Counted from the first letter of the stretch, positions 7,282 to 16,461 are shown. The stretch is 64,000 nt of DNA from CAYRFF01 sp964436125 (GCA_964436125.1 CAYTBT010000013.1:17994-81993), one strand, 5' to 3'. Numbers and translations are program-made. Notes: generated by a model from the sequence alone, not told the origin.

Positions 7282-8898
7282 ATGCGGAATGATTTTGTCA
7301 TATTCGTCGTGGTATCAGCGGCGCTCGTATTATTTCTCGGCTATTTTGGACACCCTATGCTGTTTTACTTATTTGTAATTTTTATTCCGATTTACCTCTT
7401 GGGATTTTACGATATGTATTTTGCTGAAGAAACAATCATGCGGAATTTTCCGGTCGTAGGAAGAGGTCGATTTTTAATGGAGCAGATGCGCCCCAAGATT
7501 TACCAGTACTTCATTGAATCAGACACCAATGGAACACCTATAAATCGCGTCAATAGAGAAATGGTCTATAATCGTGCCAAGCTAGGAAATGACAACGAGC
7601 CATTCGGTACACAATACGACGTTTATTCTGAAGGCTATGAGTGGATGCACCATAGTATAGCAGCTAAGCACTTGGATGAGATTCCGGAAGACCTGAGACT
7701 CACAATCGGTGGGCCGGATTGTAAACAACCCTATAATGCAAGCGTCCTCAATATCTCAGCAATGAGTTATGGTTCATTAAGTCACGCTGCCGTACGAGCG
7801 CTCAACGCCGGTGCCAAGCTTGGAAACTTTGCTCATAATACCGGTGAAGGAGGCATTTCTCCGTACCACCTTGAGGCAGGTGGAGATCTCATTTTTCAAT
7901 TAGGTACCGCATATTTCGGTGTCCGCGATGACGATGGCAAATTTGAACCTTCGCTTTTCAAAGAAAAATCGCGCTACGAATCCGTAAAAATGATTGAGTT
8001 AAAACTCTCCCAAGGTGCCAAACCCGGGCATGGCGGAATTCTACCTGCAGTAAAAAATACAGAAGAAATCGCCAGGATAAGGCATGTTAAACCTGGTACC
8101 GACGTTCTGTCACCGCCATATCATACGGCCTTTTCTACCCCTTGTGAGATGATGGAATTTATTCAAGAGCTCCGTGAACTCTCCGGAGGAAAACCAGTAG
8201 GCTTTAAAATGTGCATAGGCTCCAGAATGGAATTTATAGCCTTATGTAAAGCCATGGTTAAAACAGGCATAACCCCTGACTTTATTACGATCGATGGTGG
8301 TGAAGGCGGAACCGGTGCCGCTCCGCATGAGTTTTCTGATAGTATAGGAATGCCGTATCGAGAAGGCCTGGCATTTGCTTATAATGCGTTGGTAGGTCAC
8401 GGACTTAAGCAAGATATTAAATTACTTACAAGTGGGAAGATTATAACGGGATTTGACCTATATCGAGCATTTGCGCTCGGTGCCGATGGTTGTAATGCTG
8501 CTCGAGCCATGATGCTTGCCATAGGTTGCATCCAAGCACTTGAATGCCACTTGAATACTTGTCCTACAGGTATCACGACACATAATCCCGAGCTCGTTGC
8601 CGGTCTTAATGTCAATGATAAAAAAGTAAAAGTAGCCAATTACCACAAGCGTACCATTCACTCATTACGAGAGATGCTAGCCGGTGCAGGACTAGTAAAT
8701 CAAGATCATATCAACAGGCACATGGTGTATCGCAGAATTACGATGAATCAGATAAAATCTTATGCTCAGGTATATCCTTACATCGAAGAAGGCTGCCTTT
8801 TACATGAAGATACGGTACCGGAACACTTAAAATATGATTTTGCCTTTGCTGATCCCGATGAGTTTAACCCACGCATCGCGCAAAACCTAAATATGTAA
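7282..8898 (+). CDS. FMN-binding glutamate synthase family protein, membrane-anchored
   Basis: The 538-residue product (ATG at 7282) matches the FMN-barrel domain of the glutamate synthase large subunit, without the glutaminase and C-terminal domains. Two hydrophobic segments (about residues 5-24 and 28-46) precede it, so it is probably anchored in the inner membrane. FMN-site blocks such as ITIDGGEGGTGAAP and the Fe-S pattern Cys416-x5-Cys422-x4-Cys427 (within ECHLNTCPTG) are intact, so it should bind FMN and a 3Fe-4S cluster. Without a glutaminase domain it cannot use glutamine as glutamate synthase does. The reaction is unknown. It is monocistronic. An upstream TTG at 7243 opens a longer frame that lacks support. 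Confidence 0.88.
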   Translation: MRNDFVIFVVVSAALVLFLGYFGHPMLFYLFVIFIPIYLLGFYDMYFAEETIMRNFPVVGRGRFLMEQMRPKIYQYFIESDTNGTPINRVNREMVYNRAKLGNDNEPFGTQYDVYSEGYEWMHHSIAAKHLDEIPEDLRLTIGGPDCKQPYNASVLNISAMSYGSLSHAAVRALNAGAKLGNFAHNTGEGGISPYHLEAGGDLIFQLGTAYFGVRDDDGKFEPSLFKEKSRYESVKMIELKLSQGAKPGHGGILPAVKNTEEIARIRHVKPGTDVLSPPYHTAFSTPCEMMEFIQELRELSGGKPVGFKMCIGSRMEFIALCKAMVKTGITPDFITIDGGEGGTGAAPHEFSDSIGMPYREGLAFAYNALVGHGLKQDIKLLTSGKIITGFDLYRAFALGADGCNAARAMMLAIGCIQALECHLNTCPTGITTHNPELVAGLNVNDKKVKVANYHKRTIHSLREMLAGAGLVNQDHINRHMVYRRITMNQIKSYAQVYPYIEEGCLLHEDTVPEHLKYDFAFADPDEFNPRIAQNLNM

Positions 8899-9389
8899 AA
8901 TCAATCGCAGTCACGGGCTAGATAAACACCTCTCTTCTACTGCATCTTGAACAATCAAGTGCCTAGAAGGCTATTGATTGTACCTAAAGTCTAGAAATAT
9001 AGCTCGTACTATTCATCTACTTTTGCCATAACTTAATCAGTGCCATGTATATCAAGCTCATCCAGAAATTCTCTTCAATTTATTGAAGCTCGATTATCAA
9101 GAACCTCATACAGGCATATTTTCCCGCATTCCGTGAGCAGAATAACCGTAATTCTATTGAAAATCCATTGTAGAAGAAGATTCCGGGATCAACCTTGCGC
9201 CCCAATAAACAATCTACGCCCTACCCTTCCTTCAATTTTCGGCTCACTATCCTATAGATTCACTCTAGAGTGCCTGTCTATCAAGCATCCTGAGGCTTCA
9301 TTAAAAATATTTTCAAAATAATCTCTGTTTAAAGGAACACTTCCGGCTCCTTATGACACTTATCCATGAACACAATATGAAGAACACTG
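8899..9389. other. 491-bp intergenic region with one strong hairpin
   Basis: A nested inverted repeat lies at 8952-8980: outer arms CAATCAA and TTGATTG, inner arms GCCT and AGGC. It starts 53 nt after the stop of the glutamate-synthase-like gene. No T-run follows, so it is not a typical intrinsic terminator, though it could protect the mRNA 3' end. An open frame at 9040-9321 (93 codons) is Ser/Arg/Ile rich with no recognisable family and looks non-coding. I see nothing else in the stretch. Confidence 0.5.
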
Positions 9390-9752
9390 ATGGCAAAGGG
9401 AGAATGCATAGAATGTGGCGATGCTTTCAGGGGAAGAGCCGATAAAAAGTTCTGCTCTGATAATTGTAGAAGCCAGTATAATAATCGACGATATCAGTCC
9501 AATAAGGCTGTCGTAAAGATTAATAAGATATTGAAGCACAATTATCGTATTCTGAAGCACATTAAACAATCCATAAGTAAACGCAGTGTCCCATTAGAAT
9601 ATTTAAAAATGGAGGGATTTATCATGGATTACTGTACACATATTCAGAATAACGGGAAACAGAAAACCCAGTACTGCTATGACTATGGGATAAGAGTCCA
9701 GGAAGATGGAAACGTCAGAATTCTACGGGAGAAAGAAAAATATCAACCCTGA
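9390..9752 (+). CDS. Small treble-clef/zinc-ribbon protein
   Basis: The 120-residue product starts with a compact Cys4 zinc site: Cys6-x2-Cys9 and Cys22-x3-Cys26, with the pattern CxxCGxxFxGRxDKKFCSDNCRxxYNN. Very similar short proteins are common in Bacteroidota, always annotated as hypothetical. A basic middle part (residues about 27-75) and a C-terminal domain rich in Tyr and Gln follow. The zinc module is like those of MYM or DUF2116-type fingers, so nucleic-acid or protein binding is possible but unproven. A strong intrinsic terminator at 9788-9828 shows that it is transcribed as a single unit. Confidence 0.85.
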   Translation: MAKGECIECGDAFRGRADKKFCSDNCRSQYNNRRYQSNKAVVKINKILKHNYRILKHIKQSISKRSVPLEYLKMEGFIMDYCTHIQNNGKQKTQYCYDYGIRVQEDGNVRILREKEKYQP

Positions 9753-9787
9753 CACTCTCACTTTGTGTAAAATTTAGGATGCTTGAT

Positions 9788-9828
9788 ATGGGTCGAATGA
9801 AATCTTCTTCATTCCGGCCCATTTTTTT
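9788..9828 (+). terminator. Intrinsic terminator after the zinc-finger gene
   Basis: A hairpin with a 5' arm of 14 nt starting ATGGGTCGAATG and a matching 3' arm ending GGCCCAT (one wobble, one bulge) is followed by seven T. It starts 36 nt after the stop codon. Confidence 0.85.
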
Positions 9829-9929
9829 ACACCTCTACTCAATCCATATAATCCTATATACGTTAAACCAATGTACGAGAGATTTCATTCATACTGTGTA
9901 ATTTATTTCCTAGTTAAAATCATCACTCT

Positions 9930-11276
9930 ATGGCCTATACAATAGTCAAGTCGCAAATACTCAGATTCAGTGCCTACTTCTTTCTTCTTCTCTTTGTCAG
10001 CATGAGTATCTCTTCTTGCATAGAAATTAAACATAAAGTCGGAGCCTTAATCCCCGGAGAGTATCGGGGCGTCTTTCTCCTGGGTAAAGACCCATATAAA
10101 TATTACGGGGAGGATTCACCCGCTCGGCAGAAAACCATTTTCACGGGTATCTCCGAGAATGAAATCCCCTTTAACTTTACAATTGCTTACGCAAATGATG
10201 AGCCATATATAATCCTTAAGAATGCTAGTCAGGAGCTTAAAATTACCGACATTTCTCTCGGTACTGATAGAAATACGTCCCATGACACCGTACGGATACG
10301 TTTTAAAGAATATAATTCATATATTTTTGCAGAATTTGCAGAAGGAGTGATGCAAGGCTTTTATCGCGATATGGATAAACCACTGATTAAAATCCCCTTT
10401 AATGCCTTTCACGACGAGCGATACCGATTTACCAAGATGCCCGACAAGCCGGAAATAAACGTAAATGGCAGCTGGAAAGTCGCATTTACACGACAAGAAG
10501 GAAGTAAAAAGTATGCCATAGGGCAATTTCAACAAGAGGGGAATGAGCTCACTGGAACATTTGCCACTACGACCGGCGATTATGGCTTTCTTGAAGGCGT
10601 CGTGGATGGTAAGGAAATATGGCTTTCATCATTCGATGGGTCACACATGTATCTTTTTCATGCCAAAGCTATCGGGGAAGACAAATTAAGCGGCTCATAT
10701 ACTTATGGAAAACGCAAAGACAAAATAAGGATGTGGACCGCAGTCAGGGATTCTACTTTTACATTAACATCTGCGGATTCAATAACTAATTTACAAGATG
10801 TCAATGCCGCCATAAACCTATGCCTCCTCTCTTCACATGGTGACTCTGTCTGCCTTGACGATCCGGAATTTCAAGGGAAAGCCAAGATATTACAGATAAT
10901 GGGTACATGGTGCTTCAATTGCCGTGATGAGACGAAGTTTATCCAAGAATATCTCAAAAAGCATCCTAGCCCAGACCTTCAGATAATAGGTCTCGCCATT
11001 GAGAAGTATGACGGGCAGCGTGCAGCTGATCTCGTCAACTACTTTAAACATAAATACAGCGTTGATTATCCTGTACTTATGGCGGGGACGCTGAAAAATC
11101 CTACTGAAAACCTTCCCTTTATCGATAAGATCTCCGCTTATCCGACAATGATTTTTCTAGACAAAAACAATGTCATTCAAGGTACTCATACAGGCTTTTA
11201 TGGTCCGGCTACAGAAGAATATGAAACTTATAAAAAGGAGTTTCACCACCGGATTCAAGAACTCGTTAAAAAATAG
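9930..11276 (+). CDS. TlpA-like thioredoxin-fold lipoprotein
   Basis: The 448-residue product has a signal peptide ending in a lipobox with Cys30 (SISSC), so it should be anchored to the periplasmic face. Residues about 40-290 form a beta-rich domain with internal similarity to the DUF4369-like N-terminal regions of Bacteroidota TlpA proteins. Residues about 300-440 are a thioredoxin domain with the redox motif WCFNC (Cys328 and Cys331) and the cis-Pro segment AYPTMIFLD. TlpA proteins reduce disulfides in periplasmic proteins such as apocytochromes. It is followed after 3 nt by an SDR gene, so the two are translationally close, though the pairing has no obvious biochemical logic. The CFNC dipeptide is unusual. 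Confidence 0.87.
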   Translation: MAYTIVKSQILRFSAYFFLLLFVSMSISSCIEIKHKVGALIPGEYRGVFLLGKDPYKYYGEDSPARQKTIFTGISENEIPFNFTIAYANDEPYIILKNASQELKITDISLGTDRNTSHDTVRIRFKEYNSYIFAEFAEGVMQGFYRDMDKPLIKIPFNAFHDERYRFTKMPDKPEINVNGSWKVAFTRQEGSKKYAIGQFQQEGNELTGTFATTTGDYGFLEGVVDGKEIWLSSFDGSHMYLFHAKAIGEDKLSGSYTYGKRKDKIRMWTAVRDSTFTLTSADSITNLQDVNAAINLCLLSSHGDSVCLDDPEFQGKAKILQIMGTWCFNCRDETKFIQEYLKKHPSPDLQIIGLAIEKYDGQRAADLVNYFKHKYSVDYPVLMAGTLKNPTENLPFIDKISAYPTMIFLDKNNVIQGTHTGFYGPATEEYETYKKEFHHRIQELVKK

Positions 11277-11279
11277 CTT

Positions 11280-12047
11280 ATGAATTATACGCTTATAACA
11301 GGTGCCAGTTCCGGCATAGGCCGTGCAAGTGCCCAAGAATTCGCCGCACATAATCACAATCTCATCCTCTGCGCACGCAGGAAAGACAGGTTGGAAGCCA
11401 TAAAATCTGAATTGGGATCAGAATATGGAATAGATGTACAATGCCTTTCATTTGATATACGGGATTATACGGCTTGTAAAGATGCCATCAATTCTATCAA
11501 AGATAAAACCGTGGAAATCCTTATCAATAATGCAGGACTTGCTCAAGGGCTAGAGCCGATTCATGAAGGGATTATCAGCGACTGGGAAACGATGATTGAC
11601 ACCAATCTCAAAGGCCTCCTTTATATAACTAGATTATTGAGCCCGACGATGGTGAAAAATGGTAGAGGGCATATTATCAATACTGCGAGCACAGCAGGCA
11701 AAAGAACCTATCCGGGTGGTAATGTTTATTGCGCCACCAAGCATGCCGTCGATGCACTTACTCGCGCTATGCGCAGAGACCTGTACAAGTATGGTATCAG
11801 AGTCAGCCAGGTCGCTCCCGGTGCAGTAGAGGAAACTGAATTTGCCGAAAGGCGATTCCATGGTGATCGTGAAAAGGCAAGAATATACGATGATTATAAT
11901 CCGCTGAAAGCAAAAGACGTCGCAGAAGTGATTTACTTTATCGCTTCTCGACCTCCCCATGTCAATATTCAAGATATCCTGCTGATGGGAACTCAGCAAG
12001 TCCTCGGAGAATTTGATAGGAGTGGAAGACGATACGACGATACTTAA
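11280..12047 (+). CDS. Short-chain dehydrogenase/reductase, YdfG-like
   Basis: A classical SDR of 255 residues: the cofactor motif TGASSGIG at residues 7-14 with a following CARRKDR (Arg pair typical of NADP preference), NNAG near residue 84, and the catalytic Tyr150-x3-Lys154 (YCATK). It resembles the E. coli YdfG group of NADP-dependent 3-hydroxy-acid (serine, allo-threonine) dehydrogenases, including the C-terminal segment with ADVAEVIYF-like spacing. The substrate is not settled by the sequence. It starts 3 nt after the thioredoxin lipoprotein gene and is followed by ribF after 77 nt. Confidence 0.88.
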   Translation: MNYTLITGASSGIGRASAQEFAAHNHNLILCARRKDRLEAIKSELGSEYGIDVQCLSFDIRDYTACKDAINSIKDKTVEILINNAGLAQGLEPIHEGIISDWETMIDTNLKGLLYITRLLSPTMVKNGRGHIINTASTAGKRTYPGGNVYCATKHAVDALTRAMRRDLYKYGIRVSQVAPGAVEETEFAERRFHGDREKARIYDDYNPLKAKDVAEVIYFIASRPPHVNIQDILLMGTQQVLGEFDRSGRRYDDT

Positions 12048-12124
12048 ATCGAGAAGAAATCATTGAAGAAAATATTTTTTGTAAAAAGTATAATATTAAA
12101 GATATATTTAATATATTTGATGCA

Positions 12125-13063
12125 ATGCAAGTACACAGAGACATAGAAAACCTGCCCAAGTTTAAAAGGCCGGTGCTTACAATCGGATCATTTGATGGTG
12201 TGCATCGAGGTCACAGGGTATTATTCAGTAAAATCGTCCAGATTGCCAAGGAAATTAAAGGGGAATCTATCATAATCACTTTCCATCCCCACCCTCGGAG
12301 TGTTATTTTTCCACTTGACACAAGTCTGCGCATTCTGACAACACTTGAAGAAAAAATAGAACTCATGAGCGAGCTGGGGATAGACCACCTTGTTATCGTC
12401 CCTTTTACTATCGAGTTTTCACACATGGCTGCAGAAGAATATATCACACAATTCCTCGTAGCAAAGTTTGCCCCGAAGAAAATAGTCATCGGTTACGATC
12501 ACCACTTCGGTAGAAATCGGAGTGGAAGTATCCGCTTGCTGCTGGACTTTGGTCGTCGGTATAAATACGAAGTTGAAGAAATCCCCGCAGAGGTCATCGA
12601 TGAGATTGCAATCAGCAGTACCAAGATAAGAAATGCAGTTCAAGAAGGAAATATCAAACTTGTCAATACCTACCTCTCCTACAATTATCTCTTGCATGGC
12701 GAGGTCGTCCACGGCATGAAAATAGGGAACCAGATTGGCTTCCCCACCGCCAATATTGACGTACAGAATCCCATGAAACTCCTGCCTCGCAACGGTATTT
12801 ATGCTGTCAAAGTGGGCTATGAAGATAACAGCTATGACGGAATGATGTACATAGGCACCAAGTCCACTGTAAGCGATGAAGAGAAAATCGTGCTGGAAGT
12901 AAATATTTTTGATTTTAATCAATCTCTATACGGCGAGTGGATAAGTATCCAATTTATCAGCTTTATCCGTGGAGATGAAAAGTTTGACTCCCTGGATAAA
13001 CTCAGGGCTCAGCTTCAAGTAGATAAAAAACAGACAGAGAGAATTCTCCATGCAAGGCATTAA
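12125..13063 (+). CDS. ribF: Bifunctional riboflavin kinase/FAD synthetase
   Basis: This enzyme makes FMN from riboflavin and then FAD. The N-terminal nucleotidyltransferase domain (residues about 15-170) has GSFDGVHRGH at 21-30 and the SSTKIR block near 160. The C-terminal kinase domain (about 180-310) has the GFPTANI motif that binds MgATP and phosphate. The length of 312 residues is normal. Its last 14 bases overlap the start of the glycosyltransferase gene, so the two are translationally coupled although their functions are unrelated. The ATG at 12125 gives an N-terminus typical of Bacteroidota RibF. Confidence 0.95.
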   Translation: MQVHRDIENLPKFKRPVLTIGSFDGVHRGHRVLFSKIVQIAKEIKGESIIITFHPHPRSVIFPLDTSLRILTTLEEKIELMSELGIDHLVIVPFTIEFSHMAAEEYITQFLVAKFAPKKIVIGYDHHFGRNRSGSIRLLLDFGRRYKYEVEEIPAEVIDEIAISSTKIRNAVQEGNIKLVNTYLSYNYLLHGEVVHGMKIGNQIGFPTANIDVQNPMKLLPRNGIYAVKVGYEDNSYDGMMYIGTKSTVSDEEKIVLEVNIFDFNQSLYGEWISIQFISFIRGDEKFDSLDKLRAQLQVDKKQTERILHARH

Positions 13064-14102
13064 GATTACAGCAGAAGTTGCCGTTGTAATCCTGAACTAT
13101 AATGGCCTTCAGTACCTCCGGGAATATTTACCCGATCTGCTCGACCTCCATAGGGATCCATACAAGCTTATCATCATCGATAATGCCTCTGAAGATAATT
13201 CCGTTCCCTATCTGAAAAAAACACATCCGGAAATCCCGTTGATACAACTCCATGAAAATTTTGGCTTTGCAGGCGGCTACAATCGCGGCCTTCAAACTAT
13301 AAATGCAGAGTTTTATTTTCTTGTGAATAACGATGTACGCATGCGTCGAAAAGACCTGGATATCTTGTACAATTTTTTAAAAACACATCCCTCCTATGCC
13401 GCTGCTCAACCCAAGATAAAAGCTGTTGACAATCCGGAGAGATTTGAATATGCAGGCGCTGCAGGAGGTTTTATAGATTACCTCGGTTACCCTTTCTGTC
13501 GCGGAAGAATATTTGATGTTGTCGAGGAAGATAATGGCCAATACGATAGTGCATGCGATATTTTCTGGGCAACGGGAGCCGCTATGCTTGTAAAAGCATC
13601 CGTATTTGACGCATTGGGTGGCTTTGAAGAGTATTTCTTTGCTCATCAAGAAGAAATTGATTTATGCTGGCGCATTCAGCGCGCCGGTCTTAAAATAAGT
13701 GTACAGCCTGCAGCAGTCGCCTATCATAAGGGCGGAGGAACGCTCGATTATACAAGCCCTTTTAAAACATATCTCAATTTCAGGAATAACCTCCTTACAC
13801 TTATCCGCAATAAGAATAAAGCCCAGCTACTTTTCCTGCTACCTATAAGGGCTGTCCTAGATATGATTGCAGCTGTATTTTATCTAGTACAAGGGAAAAA
13901 ACAGGTGATGAATCCAATCTTTAAAGCCTACTCTTCTGTTTATGGGAAGTTCAATGTCCACTGGAAATCTCGACGGAAAGCACAGCAGAAAGTTTTACAG
14001 CTCAAGGGGAATAATCACGCACAGATAGCCGGTTTACTGCATAAATCGCTTATCTTTCGCTTTTATATCCTTGGAAAGAAGACTTTTAAAGAAATTATGT
14101 AA
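13050..14102 (+). CDS. Family 2 glycosyltransferase, rhamnosyltransferase-like
   Basis: The 350-residue product begins with the GT-A core: VVILNYNG near residues 11-18, IIDNASEDNS near 48-57, FGFAGGYNRG near 75-84 and the NNDV metal motif near 97-100. An ATGAAMLV acceptor-side loop and the HQEEIDLCWR segment, with the probable base EE/D, follow. This layout is typical of WbbL-type rhamnosyl and related transferases for envelope polysaccharides. A hydrophobic stretch near 270-285 may touch the membrane. It starts inside ribF (14-nt overlap) and ends just before the RluA gene. Sugar donor and acceptor are unknown. Confidence 0.88.
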   Translation: MQGIKITAEVAVVILNYNGLQYLREYLPDLLDLHRDPYKLIIIDNASEDNSVPYLKKTHPEIPLIQLHENFGFAGGYNRGLQTINAEFYFLVNNDVRMRRKDLDILYNFLKTHPSYAAAQPKIKAVDNPERFEYAGAAGGFIDYLGYPFCRGRIFDVVEEDNGQYDSACDIFWATGAAMLVKASVFDALGGFEEYFFAHQEEIDLCWRIQRAGLKISVQPAAVAYHKGGGTLDYTSPFKTYLNFRNNLLTLIRNKNKAQLLFLLPIRAVLDMIAAVFYLVQGKKQVMNPIFKAYSSVYGKFNVHWKSRRKAQQKVLQLKGNNHAQIAGLLHKSLIFRFYILGKKTFKEIM

Positions 14103-14106
14103 GCTT

Positions 14107-14829
14107 ATGCAAATGCCCTCTTACTCAATTATCGCAGAAAATGATGCCTATCTCGTCATAAACAAAGACGCAGGTATGTTGACAATCCCGGATAGATTTG
14201 ACAAGTCATTGAGCAATCTCTACAATTTACTTACCGTAAAGTATGGGCAGATTTTTACTGTACATCGCCTCGACAAAAATACAAGTGGCTTGCTCGTCTG
14301 GGCCAAGGATAAACAGACGCATAAAGCATTAAACACTCAATTCCAGGAAAGAGAAGTTGTAAAAAAATATCTAGCACTCGTCCTGGGAAGAGTATTCAGG
14401 GATGAAATGACCATCGACCGACCACTGTTAAAACTCCCGCACTCGTCCAAGATGGTTATCTCTCAGCAAGGGAAAGCTTCAAAGACTTATGTTAAAGTTC
14501 TCGAACGCTTCAATGAATTCAGCTTGCTGGAGGTCTCACTTGATTCAGGTCGTACACACCAGATAAGAGCACATCTCGCCTCCATCGGCCATCCTCTCGC
14601 AGTCGATCACCTGTATAATGGACGAGATGGAATTGCGATTACCGATATTAAAAAACGTCGTTTCAACCCCAATAAGTATAGAGAGGTCCGGCCTTTAATC
14701 AGTAGAGAAACACTCCATGCGGAGTTCCTCGCATTTAATGATCCGAAGACAGGTAATGTCATGGAATATACTGCTCCTCTGCCCAAGGATATGCGGGCTT
14801 GCATCAATCAATTACGGAAATGGTCATAA
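14107..14829 (+). CDS. RluA-family pseudouridine synthase
   Basis: RluA-type enzymes isomerise uridine to pseudouridine in rRNA or tRNA. With the ATG at 14107 the product has 241 residues: the sheet-forming start YSIIAENDAYLVINKDAGMLT, the catalytic block HRLDKNTSGLLV (nucleophile Asp), and the RTHQIRAHLA motif. The S4 domain found in RluC/RluD is absent, so it belongs to the short single-domain group. The target nucleotide cannot be told from sequence. An earlier ATG at 14071 lies inside the glycosyltransferase gene and would add a basic extension unlike the family; the chosen start lies 4 nt after that gene's stop. Confidence 0.9.
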   Translation: MQMPSYSIIAENDAYLVINKDAGMLTIPDRFDKSLSNLYNLLTVKYGQIFTVHRLDKNTSGLLVWAKDKQTHKALNTQFQEREVVKKYLALVLGRVFRDEMTIDRPLLKLPHSSKMVISQQGKASKTYVKVLERFNEFSLLEVSLDSGRTHQIRAHLASIGHPLAVDHLYNGRDGIAITDIKKRRFNPNKYREVRPLISRETLHAEFLAFNDPKTGNVMEYTAPLPKDMRACINQLRKWS

Positions 14830-15153
14830 AGACCCTCTGAAATGCTGGATTCTCGGATCCTCCTTCCATAACTAAGATAAATTCCCTTCTCGCTTAAAGT
14901 TCATAGATAAAATATGCACCACCTATATGAACTGTGTAAACTTCCTCGATTTACACACAGGCTCGATTAACAATGGGCTATATCCTTATTAATCTAGCTT
15001 TACCAGATATTAATCTATGCTTATATCACTAATTTTGAAGAGTAATTGGACAAATAGAACATAATTCCTTCACTTTTTCCTTCATATCTCAGGATCGAGA
15101 TAAATATTTTTAAAAAAATCATTATACATATTACGCTTTTTAATAATATGTAT

Positions 15154-15267
15154 TATATTTGACCCATCGTAATATAGTTGTTATGAAATCATAATAGCTA
15201 ATGCGTTTTTTTGATCTTAGTTTTAGTTAATGCTGCAAGGTCTGGCAAGAGCCAGGCCTTTTTTTAT
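15154..15267 (+). ncRNA. Candidate small RNA or attenuated leader upstream of ald
   Basis: TATATTTG (15154-15161) matches the Bacteroidota -7 element, although no TTG is visible at the right distance. About 75 nt later comes the terminator. Between them lies a short hairpin around 15181-15194 (TTATG/CATAA arms) and the only open frame is three codons. This could be a stand-alone small RNA, or a leader with termination control of alanine dehydrogenase. Neither is shown by the sequence. Confidence 0.3.
15236..15267 (+). terminator. Intrinsic terminator upstream of ald
   Basis: Arms AAGGTCTGGC and GCCAGGCCTT pair over 10 bp (one G-T wobble) around a 4-nt loop, followed by a run of T. No gene ends within 400 bp upstream on this strand, so it ends some other transcript. 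Confidence 0.8.
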
Positions 15268-15348
15268 TTCTGGAACCATGGTGTATATCGTGGGAAATAT
15301 GTACTTTAGTGCGACAATAAAATTATTCATAAAACCAACTATAAAATT

Positions 15349-16461
15349 ATGATTATAGGAGTACCAAAGGAAATAAAACCAAGTGAAAACAGAGTAGCGT
15401 TAACTCCGGTGGGCACGATGGAACTAGCCCGTCATGGTCATGAGGTTTACATACAGAAAAATGCCGGGAAGGGCAGTGGTTTCAGCGATGAGATGTATGC
15501 TGAAGCGGGTGCACAGATACTTGACAGTATCGAAGAAGTGTACAATATTGCTGAAATGATTCTTAAAGTTAAGGAACCGATAGAACAAGAGTACGAGCTT
15601 ATCAAAGACGATCAGCTCATCTTTACATTCTTCCACTTTGCTTCATCTGAAGCACTCACGCAAGCAATGATTAAAAACAATTCAGTCTGCATTGCTTATG
15701 AAACAGTTGAATTAAGCGATCGCAGCTTACCACTTCTAATTCCAATGTCGGAAGTTGCCGGCCGTATGGCTACGCAACAAGGGGCCAAGTACCTTGAGAA
15801 GCCGCAACAAGGAATGGGTTTATTGCTAGGTGGAGTTCCGGGTACGCGGCCGGCGGAAGTTCTTGTTCTCGGTGGCGGTATTGTAGGTTCTGAGGCGGCC
15901 AAGATGGCAGCCGGACTCGGTGCATCAGTAACAATTCTCGACAAGAACCTTCATCGCATACGCGAACTTGCAGAAATTATGCCTGCCAATGTCCGTATTC
16001 TTTACAGTAGTGAGTTAACTATACGTGAGCTTGCGCAAAAGGCTGACTTTATCGTCGGTGCGGTACTCATTCCGGGTGCCAAAGCTCCGCATCTCATCAC
16101 CAGTGATATGATTAAAACAATGAAACCCGGTTCCGTTGTCGTTGACGTCGCTGTCGATCAAGGTGGTTGTATTGAGACTTCTCATCCGACGACTCACGAT
16201 GATCCTGTATTTATGGTGGACGATGTAGTTCATTATTGCGTTGCCAATATGCCCGGTGCGGTTCCTTTTACTTCTACTATGGCATTGACCAATGCAACCC
16301 TTCCATACGCTATTGCACTAGCCGATATGGGCTGGAAGAAAGCTTGTTCAGATATTGCTGAATTAAAATTGGGCTTAAATGTCGTCCATGGCGATGTAGT
16401 TTATAAGGCTGTTGCCGATGCATTTGATCTACCTTATGTTGAAGTGGATACAATTTTATAA
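15349..16461 (+). CDS. ald: Alanine dehydrogenase
   Basis: This NAD-dependent enzyme interconverts L-alanine with pyruvate and ammonia, linking nitrogen assimilation and amino-acid catabolism. The 370-residue product is of normal length and starts MIIGVPKEIKPSENRVALTP. It has the pyruvate-binding Lys in ILKVKEP near residue 74, the catalytic His in FTFFHFAS near 95, and the Rossmann motif GGGIVGSEAA near 175. It is a single-gene unit: an upstream terminator isolates it from the RluA gene and a bidirectional hairpin (16518-16554) follows. The ATG start is unambiguous. Confidence 0.96.
   Translation: MIIGVPKEIKPSENRVALTPVGTMELARHGHEVYIQKNAGKGSGFSDEMYAEAGAQILDSIEEVYNIAEMILKVKEPIEQEYELIKDDQLIFTFFHFASSEALTQAMIKNNSVCIAYETVELSDRSLPLLIPMSEVAGRMATQQGAKYLEKPQQGMGLLLGGVPGTRPAEVLVLGGGIVGSEAAKMAAGLGASVTILDKNLHRIRELAEIMPANVRILYSSELTIRELAQKADFIVGAVLIPGAKAPHLITSDMIKTMKPGSVVVDVAVDQGGCIETSHPTTHDDPVFMVDDVVHYCVANMPGAVPFTSTMALTNATLPYAIALADMGWKKACSDIAELKLGLNVVHGDVVYKAVADAFDLPYVEVDTIL

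Larger units (their letters stand above)
14830..15348. other. 519-bp intergenic region with a candidate short transcript
   Basis: The gap holds a hairpin at 14933-14957 (arms TGTGTAAA and TTTACACA, 9-nt loop), a plus-strand TATATTTG promoter box at 15154-15161, and a strong intrinsic terminator at 15236-15267. Box and terminator are about 80 bp apart, which outlines a transcript of roughly 100 nt. No open frame of useful length lies between them. The remaining sequence up to ald is AT-rich with no further structure seen. Confidence 0.5.

Noticed and set aside
9040..9321. 93-codon open frame between the glutamate-synthase-like and zinc-finger genes
   Set aside because: Low-complexity Ser/Arg/Leu translation with no motif or promoter; codon use unlike the flanking genes.
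12419..12922. 167-codon frame antisense to ribF
   Set aside because: Shadow frame; ribF is fully supported by both of its domains.
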